64,000 nt of DNA from Blastocatellia bacterium UBA7656 (GCA_002483445.1 DLHY01000107.1:1-64000), one strand, 5' to 3'; counted from the first letter of the stretch, positions 9,001-17,297 are shown. Notes: a model not told the origin generated them from the sequence alone. Translations and numbers: made by a program.

Positions 9001-9036
9001 GAAGGCGAGTCCGTGGGACTCGCCTTCAAAGTTTTT
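9001..9036 (+). terminator. Rho-independent terminator of the SPFH gene
   Basis: Perfect 12-bp stem GAAGGCGAGTCC / GGACTCGCCTTC with a 3-base loop (9013-9015), followed by AAAGTTTTT. It lies between convergent genes, SPFH on the plus strand and the cold-shock gene on the minus strand, and the stem could serve both directions; the T-run is on the plus strand. Confidence 0.8.
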
Positions 9037-9045
9037 CAGGTTGGG

Positions 9046-9249
9046 TTATGATGCGGTTACTTCGGAAGCCGCCAGACCTTTGGGGCCTTGAACAAGAGTG
9101 AACTCAACCTGCTGACCTTCGTTGAGCGTCTTGTAGCCGTCGGTCTGAATGGCCGAGTAATGCACGAATACGTCGTCACCTGTGGCGCGAGTGATGAACC
9201 CGTAGCCCTTTGTTGCGTTGAACCATTTCACTGTTCCTGTTTCTCTCAA
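9046..9249 (-). CDS. Cold-shock protein, CspA family
   Basis: A 67-residue nucleic-acid-binding OB-fold protein, the usual CspA length. RNP1 (KGYGFI) and RNP2 (VFVHY) are intact and the N-terminus reads RETGTVKWFNA. There is no ATG in place: I chose TTG at 9249 because AAAGGAG lies 9 bases upstream and because it gives the standard N-terminus. The frame stays open for 41 more codons upstream without similarity to the family. It should act as an RNA chaperone. Confidence 0.9.
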   Translation of the reverse strand: MRETGTVKWFNATKGYGFITRATGDDVFVHYSAIQTDGYKTLNEGQQVEFTLVQGPKGLAASEVTAS

Positions 9250-9445
9250 TGCTCTCTTCTCCTTTTCATCTGATGTGTGTTGCGTAGTGATGATTGGAGC
9301 CAAAGCAAAGAGCGTTCGCGGTCCGGCATTCGAAACGCGCAAAACTTTAACTTCAACTTCAGTCCTCCTCACACTACTTCAGTCAAAACGCGCAAATCCT
9401 ACACGCCGACCCGCGAACTGTCAATTGATTTTTAAGCCTTGCCGT

Positions 9446-11755
9446 TCAACGCAAAGTGACGCTCACTTCGTTCGACTGGATGGGCGGGCGAAGTACCCGG
9501 ATTCGCAGAGTCGTTCCCGAAGGCGGCGCGTCGGAACCGCGTATCTTAGCTTTCATCTGCGCGCTCGAAGTGAAGGAAGAAGATTTGAGCCGCACCTGCG
9601 CGCCGTTTTGATCCATGACACTTAACTGATCGCCGCTCAGGAAATTCGATCCGCTGATCGTCAGCTTCAACGCGCTCGATCCTTTCACGCGAACCGAAGC
9701 GATCTCAGGCCCGGTCAGGCGGCCTGCTGCGACTTCATTCGACACTTCGGAAGGCGGATTGGTGTTTCTCGCCCTGACCGCAAGCTGGCCGACCGTATTG
9801 CGAATCGAAAGATTTTCATCAAGCTCGACTATACGCCGCGAGGTCGGTAGTTGCGCATCGATATGCGATACGACCACCTGATTGTTGATCAGAATTTCGG
9901 TGTCGTTGCGAAAGTCAGCGCCGTTGACCGTGATCCGCAATCCGCTCTGGCCTGCTCCGGCCTGCGCTACGGTCTGACCGTTTGCAATCAGAGACGCGCC
10001 CGCAAGCTCAGGGGCAGGATCAGGATCAGGGAAAAGGAAGCCGAGTTTTTCCGAAAGCTTTCTGCCGCTGAATATGTACACGTTGCCCGCGTTCGTGAGC
10101 CGCCTGTTGAATCCGTCCCCGTGCATAGCGTTCGATATATAATCCACATAGCCGTCGCCATCGACATCCCCGCCCGTGAGTCGATATGAAAACTCGTCTC
10201 CGCCGTGTCCACCCGCGAGCCGGAATACTCGAACACCGGACGGAAGATCGTAGAGCTTCACCACCGGCGGCAGGAAATCAGGCGAGCCGAATATGAGCTT
10301 GGTGTCTCCCGCGTCTTCGCGCTCTTCGCCGTTGAGTTCGAATGTATGTTCGGGGCTGCCGATGAAGAGATCGCTGCGCCCGTCGCGGTTGATGTCGAAA
10401 GAGCGCACCGAGTCGCCCGCGCAATCCAGATTGTTCTCGCCATAAATAGTCGTGATCCTAAGTCCTGACGCCTGCGGGTCAGCCAGATCAATCAGCTTGC
10501 CCTGCACTTCGGGCGAGCCATAGATGATGTGAACCGACCCTGTGCGACCTCGATTGTCGGGCGCAAGCCCCTGAAGCGCGCCGACGATAATCTCCGTTCG
10601 TCCGTCGCCGTTGAGGTCGGCGCTGTGAATCTGCGACCCAAGCAGATCGCGCACGTTCGCGCCGATGATTCGCGTGGAATTCGCGGGAGGATTTCTCAGA
10701 TCGATGCGGGAAGGCCAGTCCTGCCGACCGTAAAGCACTATGGCTTCGCCGCATCGATTGCGCGTTCCGCCGAAAGACGCGCCGAAATCGTTGTGGCCGC
10801 TCTGATCGTCAGGCGTGACATAAGAACCCGAATCGCGGAATATCGAGCCTCCCACGATCAAATCCTTTATGCCGTCATTGTTGATGTCTCCTACGTGGAG
10901 GGCCGCACCCCAGTGATCTTCTCCGAATGATCCATCGAAGCGCGTCATCCTCACCCCCGGCGGAGGCGAGGCGAGATCGATTACCTGCGGGAAATTGGGC
11001 GAGCCGAAGACTATGCAGCCGCCGCCCGAATGCTGGCCGTCGGCGCGATTGAGTTGATCCGCTCCCATCACCAGATCGTCAAAGCCGTCTCCATCGACAT
11101 CGCCTATATCTGTCCAGATTCCTGTTCGCCCGCTCACCTGCCCCCCGTGAAGTATGATGACGCCGGGAGGGGGATTTTCTTCCAGGCCAGCGAGATCGAT
11201 GTTGAAATTGAAATTCTGTCTGCCCATCACCAGCACCGCGCCGCCGGAGTTGAATCGCGTGTTACCTGCTCCGTCGCCGCCCGACACGCCAATGAGCACG
11301 TCTCGAAAGCCGTCGCCATTGACATCGCCGTTTGCCGAAACTGAAGTGCCGAGCAGATCACCCGAATCCGCGCCGATCAGAGTCGAGAATCGCTGCGGTT
11401 GCGCCGCCTGATCGAGGAAGCCGCTATCCGCGCCATCGCTCAGATAGAAATTGATCTGGCCGTTGTTGCGTCGCGTCCCCGCGCCCGCGCTGCCAAACAT
11501 CCCGCAAAATGTGACATCAGCCCGCGAGTCTCCATTCACATCGCCCGCGGCGACCGGCAGTCCGATATCGCCCTGAAGCCGCAGCCCGCCGAATAAAACG
11601 AACAATCCGTCCTGATTGAAATCAGCCGTATCGACTGCAAGCTCGACCGCGCCCTGTTGAGCGCGGGATGACAACATCAGTTGAGGGAGAAACAACGATG
11701 ATACGGCAATCAATGCAATCAGTATTTTCAAAGTTCCCTTTCGACCTCTATGCAT
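9446..11755 (-). CDS. Secreted FG-GAP/VCBS (integrin-alpha-like) beta-propeller protein with IPT/TIG domain
   Basis: A 769-residue exported protein. Signal peptide near residues 1-32. Seven or so repeats with calcium-binding DxNxDGxxD motifs (GDVNGDSRADV, GDINNDGIKDL, ADLNGDGRTEI, GDVDGDGYVDY) form an integrin-alpha-type propeller; the last 180 residues resemble IPT/TIG Ig-like modules (ASVRVKGSSALKLTISGSNF). Likely a cell-surface or secreted calcium-stabilised protein. I chose ATG 11755 with GGGAG just upstream; the in-frame ATG at 11773 lies in the end motif of the adjacent TnpB element. The native promoter appears displaced by that element. Confidence 0.85.
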   Translation of the reverse strand: MHRGRKGTLKILIALIAVSSLFLPQLMLSSRAQQGAVELAVDTADFNQDGLFVLFGGLRLQGDIGLPVAAGDVNGDSRADVTFCGMFGSAGAGTRRNNGQINFYLSDGADSGFLDQAAQPQRFSTLIGADSGDLLGTSVSANGDVNGDGFRDVLIGVSGGDGAGNTRFNSGGAVLVMGRQNFNFNIDLAGLEENPPPGVIILHGGQVSGRTGIWTDIGDVDGDGFDDLVMGADQLNRADGQHSGGGCIVFGSPNFPQVIDLASPPPGVRMTRFDGSFGEDHWGAALHVGDINNDGIKDLIVGGSIFRDSGSYVTPDDQSGHNDFGASFGGTRNRCGEAIVLYGRQDWPSRIDLRNPPANSTRIIGANVRDLLGSQIHSADLNGDGRTEIIVGALQGLAPDNRGRTGSVHIIYGSPEVQGKLIDLADPQASGLRITTIYGENNLDCAGDSVRSFDINRDGRSDLFIGSPEHTFELNGEEREDAGDTKLIFGSPDFLPPVVKLYDLPSGVRVFRLAGGHGGDEFSYRLTGGDVDGDGYVDYISNAMHGDGFNRRLTNAGNVYIFSGRKLSEKLGFLFPDPDPAPELAGASLIANGQTVAQAGAGQSGLRITVNGADFRNDTEILINNQVVVSHIDAQLPTSRRIVELDENLSIRNTVGQLAVRARNTNPPSEVSNEVAAGRLTGPEIASVRVKGSSALKLTISGSNFLSGDQLSVMDQNGAQVRLKSSSFTSSAQMKAKIRGSDAPPSGTTLRIRVLRPPIQSNEVSVTLR

Positions 11756-11765
11756 AAAAACTCCC

Positions 11766-12971
11766 GTTGACATCCTCCCTCCACTAAACGCGAGGACGCG
11801 CTATAGTAGGGGATTCCGGGTCGGTCGCCCGGTAGGTTCTCGCTTCTTCGACAACGGCATCCCGTCGTCTCGACGAAAGGACTGCCCGCCCTTTTCTTTC
11901 TTTGATATTGATCGCCGCGTTGTGATCCCGATCCATGATCTGGCCGCAGCTTCCACAACGATAGATGCGGATATCAAGCGGCATTTTTTGATCTTGACCA
12001 CAACGCGAGCATCTTGTCGTGGTTCCGGCTGCTTTCACCTCTTCCACCTCTCCGCCAGCTTCTTCCGCTTTGTGGGCTGTGATCGAAATGAATTGTCTCC
12101 ATCCGGCGTCACTGATGCTTTTGGCCAGGTGATGATTCTTCACCATGCCCTTGATGTTGAGGTTCTCGAACTTGATGACCCGATACTTCTTCGCCAGTTT
12201 ATTCGCTTCCTTGAAGTGGAAATCTCGACGCTGACGCGCAACCCGTTGATGCTTCTTTGCCAGAAGACAGACCGCTTTCTTTCTCCGGTTGCTTCTTTTG
12301 ATTCGTCTCGAAACACGTCGCTGCGCCTTCTTCAATTCTCTCTCACGGTTGCGAAGAAATCGAGGATTCTCGATCTGTTCGCCATTCGAGAGAGTGGCGA
12401 AAGTCTTAATGCCTACGTCGATACCGACTGTTTTATCAGGCATCATTACAACAGGCTTAGGTTCGTTCTCTTCGACGGCAAAAACAACATACCAGCCATC
12501 GGCTTCGCGTTTGATCGTACACGTCTTGATTTCGCCCTCGATCGGGCGCGAGAGATGAAGCTCGACTGATCCGATCTTCGAGAGATGAAGCTTCTTCCTC
12601 TTCTGGTCGAGCTTGAAGCCGCTTTGAGGATAGGTGAACGAATCGTATCGAGAACGGGAGCGAAAGCGAGGAAAACCCGGAATTCGACTTTCTTTGACCC
12701 GACGAAAGAAATGTTGAAACGCGAGGTCAAGACGTTTGAGCGCCTCTTGAATAACTTGAGAATGGATTCTGGCAAGATCGTCGCGTTCTTTTTTGATGTC
12801 GGGAAGCTGCGCGGACTGATCTTTCTTCGAGATCGAAATACCGTTGATACTGTAGGCATCACGTCGTTCTTGAAGAGCCGCGTTGTACAATTCACAAAGC
12901 GCCGCCAGCCATGCCTCGAAGATGGCCACTACTTTTGCTGACGGCTTCAATTTGTACTTGTACGCTTTCAC
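11766..12971 (-). mobile_element. IS200/IS605-type (IS1341-like) element 1, tnpB only
   Basis: The element carries tnpB but no tnpA. Its right end lies just past the tnpB stop: the stop codon sits in a TTTAG loop flanked by CCTC/GAGG arms, followed by GGAGGATGTCAAC (complement of 11766-11778). Element 2 at 37285-37316 has the same layout. The left end, beyond 12971, could not be placed. The right-end RNA overlapping the tnpB 3' end is where an omega RNA is expected for this family (inference). Confidence 0.7.
11784..12971 (-). CDS. tnpB: TnpB RNA-guided endonuclease, element 1
   Basis: With the GTG start at 12971 it has 395 residues; an ATG at 13046 and one at 13112 are alternatives, but family members usually begin near VKAYKYKLKPS. 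N-terminal helix-turn-helix-like part, OrfB_IS605 core and zinc ribbon are present. RuvC residues look intact: D185 in GIDVGIKTF, E269 in IKFENLNIKG, D349 in DRDHNAA. Zinc ribbon cysteines are C321, C324, C339 and C342. Known family role: omega-RNA-guided DNA cleavage that helps keep the element. Probably functional as protein; mobility would need a TnpA elsewhere. Confidence 0.9.
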   Translation of the reverse strand: MKAYKYKLKPSAKVVAIFEAWLAALCELYNAALQERRDAYSINGISISKKDQSAQLPDIKKERDDLARIHSQVIQEALKRLDLAFQHFFRRVKESRIPGFPRFRSRSRYDSFTYPQSGFKLDQKRKKLHLSKIGSVELHLSRPIEGEIKTCTIKREADGWYVVFAVEENEPKPVVMMPDKTVGIDVGIKTFATLSNGEQIENPRFLRNRERELKKAQRRVSRRIKRSNRRKKAVCLLAKKHQRVARQRRDFHFKEANKLAKKYRVIKFENLNIKGMVKNHHLAKSISDAGWRQFISITAHKAEEAGGEVEEVKAAGTTTRCSRCGQDQKMPLDIRIYRCGSCGQIMDRDHNAAINIKERKGRAVLSSRRRDAVVEEARTYRATDPESPTIARPRV

Positions 12972-13311
12972 TGTTTCTTCACGACTGACGAGACAGGGTT
13001 TCAAAGTAATAGTGAGCGAAGCCTCTGGAAACCGGTGTTCTGGCATCGCTGCTATTGTATCGTGACCGCAGGAGGAGCGCCAAGAGAAGTCATCAAAGGA
13101 TCCCGCGAACAAACACGACGATTAGTCGCCGCCCGCGCGACGACTACGCGAAATTCATCTACACCCAAACCGCCCAGGATGGCGGCTATGGGTGGAGTAT
13201 TCTTTCGCAGAAGAGATAAAAATATTACGAGGAAGGCTGAAAATTATATAATGCCCGCGCCCGAATTAGCGACCTGTAGAGCAGGCTGTCACTTATAGAT
13301 GGGAGCGCCAT
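12972..13311. other. Gap between tnpB element 1 and MITE copy 1
   Basis: No gene is recognised here. The stretch should contain the left end of the TnpB element. A TATAAT at 13247-13252 could be the -10 box of a plus-strand promoter for the sigma factor operon, but the -35 (near 13225) is poor. If real, the transcript would run through MITE copy 1 before reaching the sigma gene. Confidence 0.4.
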
Positions 13312-13486
13312 TAGGGCCATTTAATTTTCAGCGGAAAGGAAGAAACCACAGATGAACACAGATAAACACGGATAAGACGGGAGAAGAAAAGCCGGAGAAA
13401 TCTTTGATTTTTCTCTATCTGTGTCCATCGGTGTTCATCTGTGGTTTTTATCTTCAGTCCGACCTTCGAAGAATTAAATGGCCCTA
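13312..13486. mobile_element. 175-bp MITE-like element, copy 1, with 9-bp target duplication
   Basis: The ends are perfect 15-bp inverted repeats TAGGGCCATTTAATT (13312-13326) and its complement (13472-13486). Inside lie subterminal inverted motifs built around ACCACAGATGAACAC, so the whole element can fold on itself. It is flanked by a direct repeat GAGCGCCAT at 13303-13311 and 13487-13495, which I read as a target-site duplication. No open frame of its own. It lies 77 bp upstream of the sigma factor start. A second copy of the same length is at 55395-55569, in the opposite orientation internally. Confidence 0.85.
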
Positions 13487-13563
13487 GAGCGCCATTGAAG
13501 AAAAACTGAAGAAAACCGCTGCGACCTCCGTCTAATGAGCGACATGAACGGAAGGTTGAACTG

Positions 13564-14148
13564 ATGGAGAGACTGGCGCTGATGAGCGAATACAAAACAG
13601 AGAGCCACATAATCGAGGCCTGTCAGCAGGGTGATCGAGTTGCTTTTCAGCATATCTTCGAAACCTACAAGGACAGGGTTTATTCAATAGCTCTTCATTT
13701 CAGCGGCGATGATTCATCGGCCCGCGACATCTCGCAGCAGGTCTTTTTGAAACTCTTCACCTCGATCAGCCAGTTTCGCAGCGACGCCCAGTTCTCTACC
13801 TGGCTTTATCGCATAGTGACCAACGCCTGCATCGATGAGCAGAGAAAGGGCCGCCGCTTCCTCCCATTCACCGACGGCATGGAGGTGAGAAATATCATGG
13901 CCAGAGCCTCACAGGAAGCCTCTTACCTTAAACGTCAGGTCGCCGATTCGGTCAAAGAAGCAATCAGCGGTCTCAGCCCCAAATTGCGGCTCCCCATTCT
14001 GCTCAAATATGTCGAAGGGCTTTCTTACGAAGAGATCGCTGAAGCGATGGGTTGTTCCATAGGCACAGTATCGTCGCGCCTCAATCGCGGACACAAAATT
14101 TTAGCGCGCAAACTTTCTCATCTGCGCGATGCAGTCATCGAGGAGTGA
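13564..14148 (+). CDS. ECF-type RNA polymerase sigma factor
   Basis: A 194-residue sigma70-family protein. Region 2 spans about residues 25-95 (DISQQVFLKLFTSI, STWLYRIVTNACIDEQR) and region 4 about 130-185 (GLSYEEIAEAMGCSIGTVSSRL). There is no sigma-1.1 or region 3, as in ECF sigmas. GGAAGG precedes the ATG by 8 bases. The stop is two bases before the anti-sigma start, so the two are co-translated. It should direct transcription of its own operon and an unknown regulon. Its 5' region carries MITE copy 1. Confidence 0.92.
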   Translation: MERLALMSEYKTESHIIEACQQGDRVAFQHIFETYKDRVYSIALHFSGDDSSARDISQQVFLKLFTSISQFRSDAQFSTWLYRIVTNACIDEQRKGRRFLPFTDGMEVRNIMARASQEASYLKRQVADSVKEAISGLSPKLRLPILLKYVEGLSYEEIAEAMGCSIGTVSSRLNRGHKILARKLSHLRDAVIEE

Positions 14149-14150
14149 TT

Positions 14151-15239
14151 ATGTTTGGCAGACACGTTTCAAAACAACTTTCGGCCTATTGCCACGGCGA
14201 GCTTGAAGATCAAGAGTCGCGCCGCGTAGCCGAGCATCTTCTGGCGTGCGCGCGATGCCGCGCCCAGTACGAAGAGATAAGTCTCGCCGTCCGATTGGCC
14301 GAGCATCTTCCAAAAACCACCGCGCCCGCGTCGCTCTGGCGAGATATTGAAACTCTGCTGGATGAATCGAGACAAACTGCCGGACGGAAACGAGCCAGTT
14401 TCTTTTCATCTCCGTGGCTGAGAGTGGCTACCGTCAGCGCATCGATTTTTCTGCTCCTCGCCATCGCAGCCGTCGCCTACTACGTTTATATGTCGAAGGC
14501 ATCGTGGAAGGTCGAGTATCTCGTTTACGATCCGTCGTCCGGCGCGCAGAATGTGACAAAAACGGACAACCTCGCCGTCGGAGGCTTGATCGAAACCGAC
14601 AGCGCATCGCAGGTCAAAATTCAGGTTGGCGCAATCGGCGAAGTCTTAGTCGATCCCCGCTCGCGCGTTCGACTGATCGAAGCGAGTCTGACTGAACATC
14701 GCATTGCGCTTGATCGCGGGCGATTGAAGGCGCATATCAAAGCCCCGCCGCGACTCTTTTTCGTCGATACGCCTTCGGCTCAGGCAATCGATCTCGGATG
14801 CGAGTACACGCTCGAAGTCGATGACGCGGGCAGCAGCCTTCTTCACGTGACAGGAGGCGAAGTCGCGCTCGAATGGAGGGGCCGCGAAGTGGTCGTGCCG
14901 AGATATGCTATGTGCGAGACCCGACCGGGACAGGGGCCGGGAACCCCGTATTTCGAAACCGCGACTGACCGATTTCGCGACGCGCTTGCGCGATTCGATT
15001 TCGAACAGGGCGGCGACGGGGCGCTCGCCATAGTATTCGAAGAAGCCGACGAGCGCGACAGCTTCACGCTCTGGAATCTGCTCTCGCGGGTGAGCGACGC
15101 GCAGCGAAGCCGGATTTTCGATCAGATGGTCAAGCTCGTCGGACTCCCCAGGGGAGTAACACGCGAAGGCGTTATGCGGCTGGATCAGAGAATGCTCGAT
15201 TTCTGGGCCGAGGAACTGGATCTCATCTGGAACCAGTAA
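14151..15239 (+). CDS. Anti-sigma factor with zf-HC2 and FecR domains
   Basis: A 362-residue membrane protein. N-terminal zinc-binding anti-sigma motif: H29, C33 and C36 in AEHLLACARC. One transmembrane helix at about 92-114. The periplasmic part has a FecR-like domain (about 150-265; GGLIETDSASQVKIQVG, IDLGCEYTLEV). It should hold the preceding sigma factor at the membrane and release it on an envelope signal. GAGG precedes the ATG, with a two-base gap from the sigma stop. A longer frame from 14052 overlaps the sigma gene and is not used. Confidence 0.88.
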   Translation: MFGRHVSKQLSAYCHGELEDQESRRVAEHLLACARCRAQYEEISLAVRLAEHLPKTTAPASLWRDIETLLDESRQTAGRKRASFFSSPWLRVATVSASIFLLLAIAAVAYYVYMSKASWKVEYLVYDPSSGAQNVTKTDNLAVGGLIETDSASQVKIQVGAIGEVLVDPRSRVRLIEASLTEHRIALDRGRLKAHIKAPPRLFFVDTPSAQAIDLGCEYTLEVDDAGSSLLHVTGGEVALEWRGREVVVPRYAMCETRPGQGPGTPYFETATDRFRDALARFDFEQGGDGALAIVFEEADERDSFTLWNLLSRVSDAQRSRIFDQMVKLVGLPRGVTREGVMRLDQRMLDFWAEELDLIWNQ

Positions 15240-15318
15240 AGAGAAAGGCAAGATGAAAAAATCAGCGAGGATTGACTTCACTATATTTGTCTTTTGCCTT
15301 TTTGCTTTTGCCTTGACG
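15240..15318 (+). repeat. Low-complexity repeat forming the start of the NHL gene
   Basis: The segment around 15291-15317 closely matches the right arm of the stem-loop at 1026-1052 (same TTTTGCC/TTTTTGC units), and the opposite arm AAAGGCAAGATGAAAAAA contains the gene's ATG. The same arrangement occurs in the non-coding stem-loop at 38281-38390. Here the unit supplies the start codon and the hydrophobic stretch FVFCLFAFAL. Confidence 0.55.
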
Positions 15319-16308
15319 CCGGTCGAGGCCCGCGCTCATCCCGGCTGGGGCATCGTCATCGATGATCAAAACCAGATTTATTTCGGCGATGTCATCAGCA
15401 ATATAATCTGGAAGATAACCGTAGATGGGCGATTGCAGGCGGTGGCTGCGAACAAGCATTCGCACTCGCTCTACCGGGATGAAGCGGGGAATCTCTACGG
15501 CGAGCATGTTTATTATGATCCGTCGGGCGGGCGATGGATATCGAGCGTCTGGAAGCTCGCGCCCGACGGTCATCTCCTCGACAGAGTTCCGCAGACGAGC
15601 CATCCCGTCGCTGGATCAGTCGCCTTGATGGATCGCGAAGGAAATATTTATTCAGTGCGCGGAGGCGCTTCCGAAAATCAGCGAACCGAACTGATTCGAC
15701 GCGCGCCCGATGGGCTAATCACTGTCCTGGCAGGGGGCGAACGCGGACACGCGGATGGGCGCGGCAGCGCGGCGCAGTTTCGTTACATCGTCGGCATGGC
15801 GTGGGGACCGGACGGCTCGTTGTACGTAACGGATGCCTCTTCGGTGCGTCGGATCATGATGGATGGAACGGTGACGACAATCGGCTCAGACCCGCTCAAT
15901 GGAGTCGAGCGCGGCCCGGATCCGAGAATTCTCGGCCTGACGGTTGACTCCGCGGGGAATGTCTATGTGGCCGATTATGATCGTCGCTCAGTCCGTCGCA
16001 TCGCTACGGATGGCAATGTGACGACTTCTGTTGAATGCGGGTTGTTCTGGTCGCCGACGGGCGTCATCGCGCACGGAGACGATCTTTTTATACTTGAGCA
16101 CTACCCGGAAGCTTTCCCTGGTGTGATAATGGCTTTCGTCGGGCCTTATGCGCGCGTCAGAAAACTTTCGCCCGACGGCACAGTAGTGACGCTTGTCACC
16201 GTCTGGGGATGGACGGAGACGAATATAATAGGAGCAGCAGTCGGCGCTGCGGCGCTGGTCGCTCTCTCATATTGGATCAGAAGAAAACGGAGACGGAGGA
16301 TTAAATGA
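15253..16308 (+). CDS. Exported NHL-repeat protein with C-terminal membrane anchor
   Basis: A 351-residue protein. Signal peptide 1-28, then NHL-type beta-propeller repeats (WGIVIDDQNQIYFGDVIS, LTVDSAGNVYVADYDRR), and a C-terminal transmembrane helix at about 324-343 followed by a basic tail RRKRRRRIK. Likely a membrane-anchored periplasmic sensor or scaffold. It is the third gene of the sigma operon, 13 bp after the anti-sigma gene. The signal-peptide core is encoded by sequence matching the low-complexity intergenic repeat (see 15240-15318). Confidence 0.8.
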   Translation: MKKSARIDFTIFVFCLFAFALTPVEARAHPGWGIVIDDQNQIYFGDVISNIIWKITVDGRLQAVAANKHSHSLYRDEAGNLYGEHVYYDPSGGRWISSVWKLAPDGHLLDRVPQTSHPVAGSVALMDREGNIYSVRGGASENQRTELIRRAPDGLITVLAGGERGHADGRGSAAQFRYIVGMAWGPDGSLYVTDASSVRRIMMDGTVTTIGSDPLNGVERGPDPRILGLTVDSAGNVYVADYDRRSVRRIATDGNVTTSVECGLFWSPTGVIAHGDDLFILEHYPEAFPGVIMAFVGPYARVRKLSPDGTVVTLVTVWGWTETNIIGAAVGAAALVALSYWIRRKRRRRIK

Positions 16309-16778
16309 TTAAAAAAATTTTGAAATGGACAGTCATCGCGCTGGCGGTCGTTTTCGTCGGTATGCAGGCAGTTCGGCCCGCGAGAACCAATCCGCCTGTT
16401 GACGGGGCGCGGACTCTGCAATCGAAAATGCAGGTGCCATCGGACATCGATGCTATTTTGAAACGTTCCTGTTACGACTGTCATTCTCACGAAACCCGCT
16501 GGCCGTGGTACAGCAACGTCGCCCCCGCCTCGTGGCTGCTTGCAGATCACGTAAGCGAAGGCCGCGGGCATATGAACTTTTCAGACTGGGCGCAGTACGA
16601 CACCGACGACGCTGAAGACCTCTTCGAAGAGATAGCCAAAGAAGTCAGAAAAGGAGCCATGCCGCTTTCGTCCTACACCTTGATTCACTCGGACGCGAAG
16701 CTCACCGAAGAAGATAAACGCAGGCTCATCGACTGGGCCACATCCGAGCATCGAAGACTTAAAAGCCTGCCCGATTAG
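16305..16778 (+). CDS. Haem-binding domain protein (Haem_bd type), membrane-anchored
   Basis: A 157-residue protein with an N-terminal transmembrane or signal segment (about 5-22). The haem attachment motif is C56-Y-D-C59-H60, followed by the family feature HETRWPWYSNVAPAS and a distal MPLSSYTLIHSDAKL. It should be a c-type cytochrome-like periplasmic protein. ATGA overlap of 4 bp with the NHL gene indicates co-translation, which makes it the last gene of the sigma/anti-sigma operon and suggests that the operon answers a redox or envelope signal (inference). Confidence 0.85.
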   Translation: MIKKILKWTVIALAVVFVGMQAVRPARTNPPVDGARTLQSKMQVPSDIDAILKRSCYDCHSHETRWPWYSNVAPASWLLADHVSEGRGHMNFSDWAQYDTDDAEDLFEEIAKEVRKGAMPLSSYTLIHSDAKLTEEDKRRLIDWATSEHRRLKSLPD

Positions 16779-16782
16779 AGTG

Positions 16783-16800
16783 ATGCTAAAAAATTAGCAT
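16783..16800. promoter_or_regulatory. BlaI-type operator 1
   Basis: Palindrome ATGCTAAAAAATTAGCAT, with 7-bp arms and a 4-base centre, just upstream of a TTGACA box at 16808-16813. A similar but not identical palindrome lies at 16826-16845. The location directly before a BlaI-family gene implies autoregulation. Confidence 0.75.
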
Positions 16801-16807
16801 TTTGTTG

Positions 16808-16836
16808 TTGACAGCCCGATGAAATGATGCTAAAAA
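16808..16836 (+). promoter_or_regulatory. Promoter of the blaI-like operon
   Basis: TTGACA at 16808-16813, a 17-base spacer and a weak -10 TAAAAA at 16831-16836, which lies inside operator 2. Repressor binding at operator 2 would block the -10, and at operator 1 would sit just before the -35. Confidence 0.55.
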
Positions 16837-16865
16837 AATAGCATCTCATCGGGTTTTTGTTTTTG
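16815..16865 (+). terminator. Terminator of the sigma operon that contains BlaI operator 2
   Basis: CCCGATGA (16815-16822) pairs with TCATCGGG (16846-16853) and GATGCTA (16826-16832) with TAGCATC (16839-16845); a 3-base bulge AAT is on the left arm. TTTTTGTTTTTG follows. The inner half of the stem is operator 2, so one sequence may act as operator in DNA and as terminator in RNA. Confidence 0.6.
16826..16845. promoter_or_regulatory. BlaI-type operator 2
   Basis: Palindrome GATGCTA-AAAAAA-TAGCATC, overlapping the putative -10 of the blaI promoter. The half-site ATGCTA is shared with operator 1. Confidence 0.7.
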
Positions 16866-16907
16866 AACCGCCCCCGGAGGGGCGACGTTTAGTGGAAGGG
16901 GAGAGAG

Positions 16908-17297
16908 ATGACCGCAAAATCGCACGCGCATCTGAGCCGAAGAGAGCGCCAGATAATGGACATAATATACCGATTGGGGCAGGCAACGGCGGTAGAGGTG
17001 ATGGAGAATCTGCCTGACCCGCCGAGTTATTCGGCAGTGCGGGCGATGCTCCGATTGCTCGAAGAAAAAAGCTATCTCCGTCATGAGCAGGAAGGGATGA
17101 AGTACATCTTTCTGCCAACTCTGTCGAGAGAGAAGGCGCGTCAGTCGGCGCTCAAACAACTGGTGCAGACCTTTTTCGACGGCTCTACTGAACAGGCCGT
17201 CGCCGCGATGTTGGATATGTCGCGGGCAAAGATGTCGGATGAAGAACTCAATCGCCTGTCTGAAATGATAGAACAGGCAAAGAAGGAAGGGAGGTAA
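16908..17297 (+). CDS. BlaI/MecI/CopY-family transcriptional repressor
   Basis: A 129-residue winged-helix repressor. The core reads LSRRERQIMDIIYRLGQATAVEVM ... PSYSAVRAMLRLLEEKSYLRH, the standard Penicillinase_R fold, followed by a dimerisation helix. GGGGAGAGAG precedes the ATG. It is followed after 6 bp by an M56 protease gene, the usual repressor/sensor-protease pairing. Family knowledge: the protease cleaves the repressor after signal reception. Two operators lie upstream. Confidence 0.92.
   Translation: MTAKSHAHLSRRERQIMDIIYRLGQATAVEVMENLPDPPSYSAVRAMLRLLEEKSYLRHEQEGMKYIFLPTLSREKARQSALKQLVQTFFDGSTEQAVAAMLDMSRAKMSDEELNRLSEMIEQAKKEGR

Noticed and set aside
13311..13610. 99-codon minus-strand frame in MITE copy 1
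   Set aside because: It lies in a palindromic mobile element and shows no protein-like pattern.
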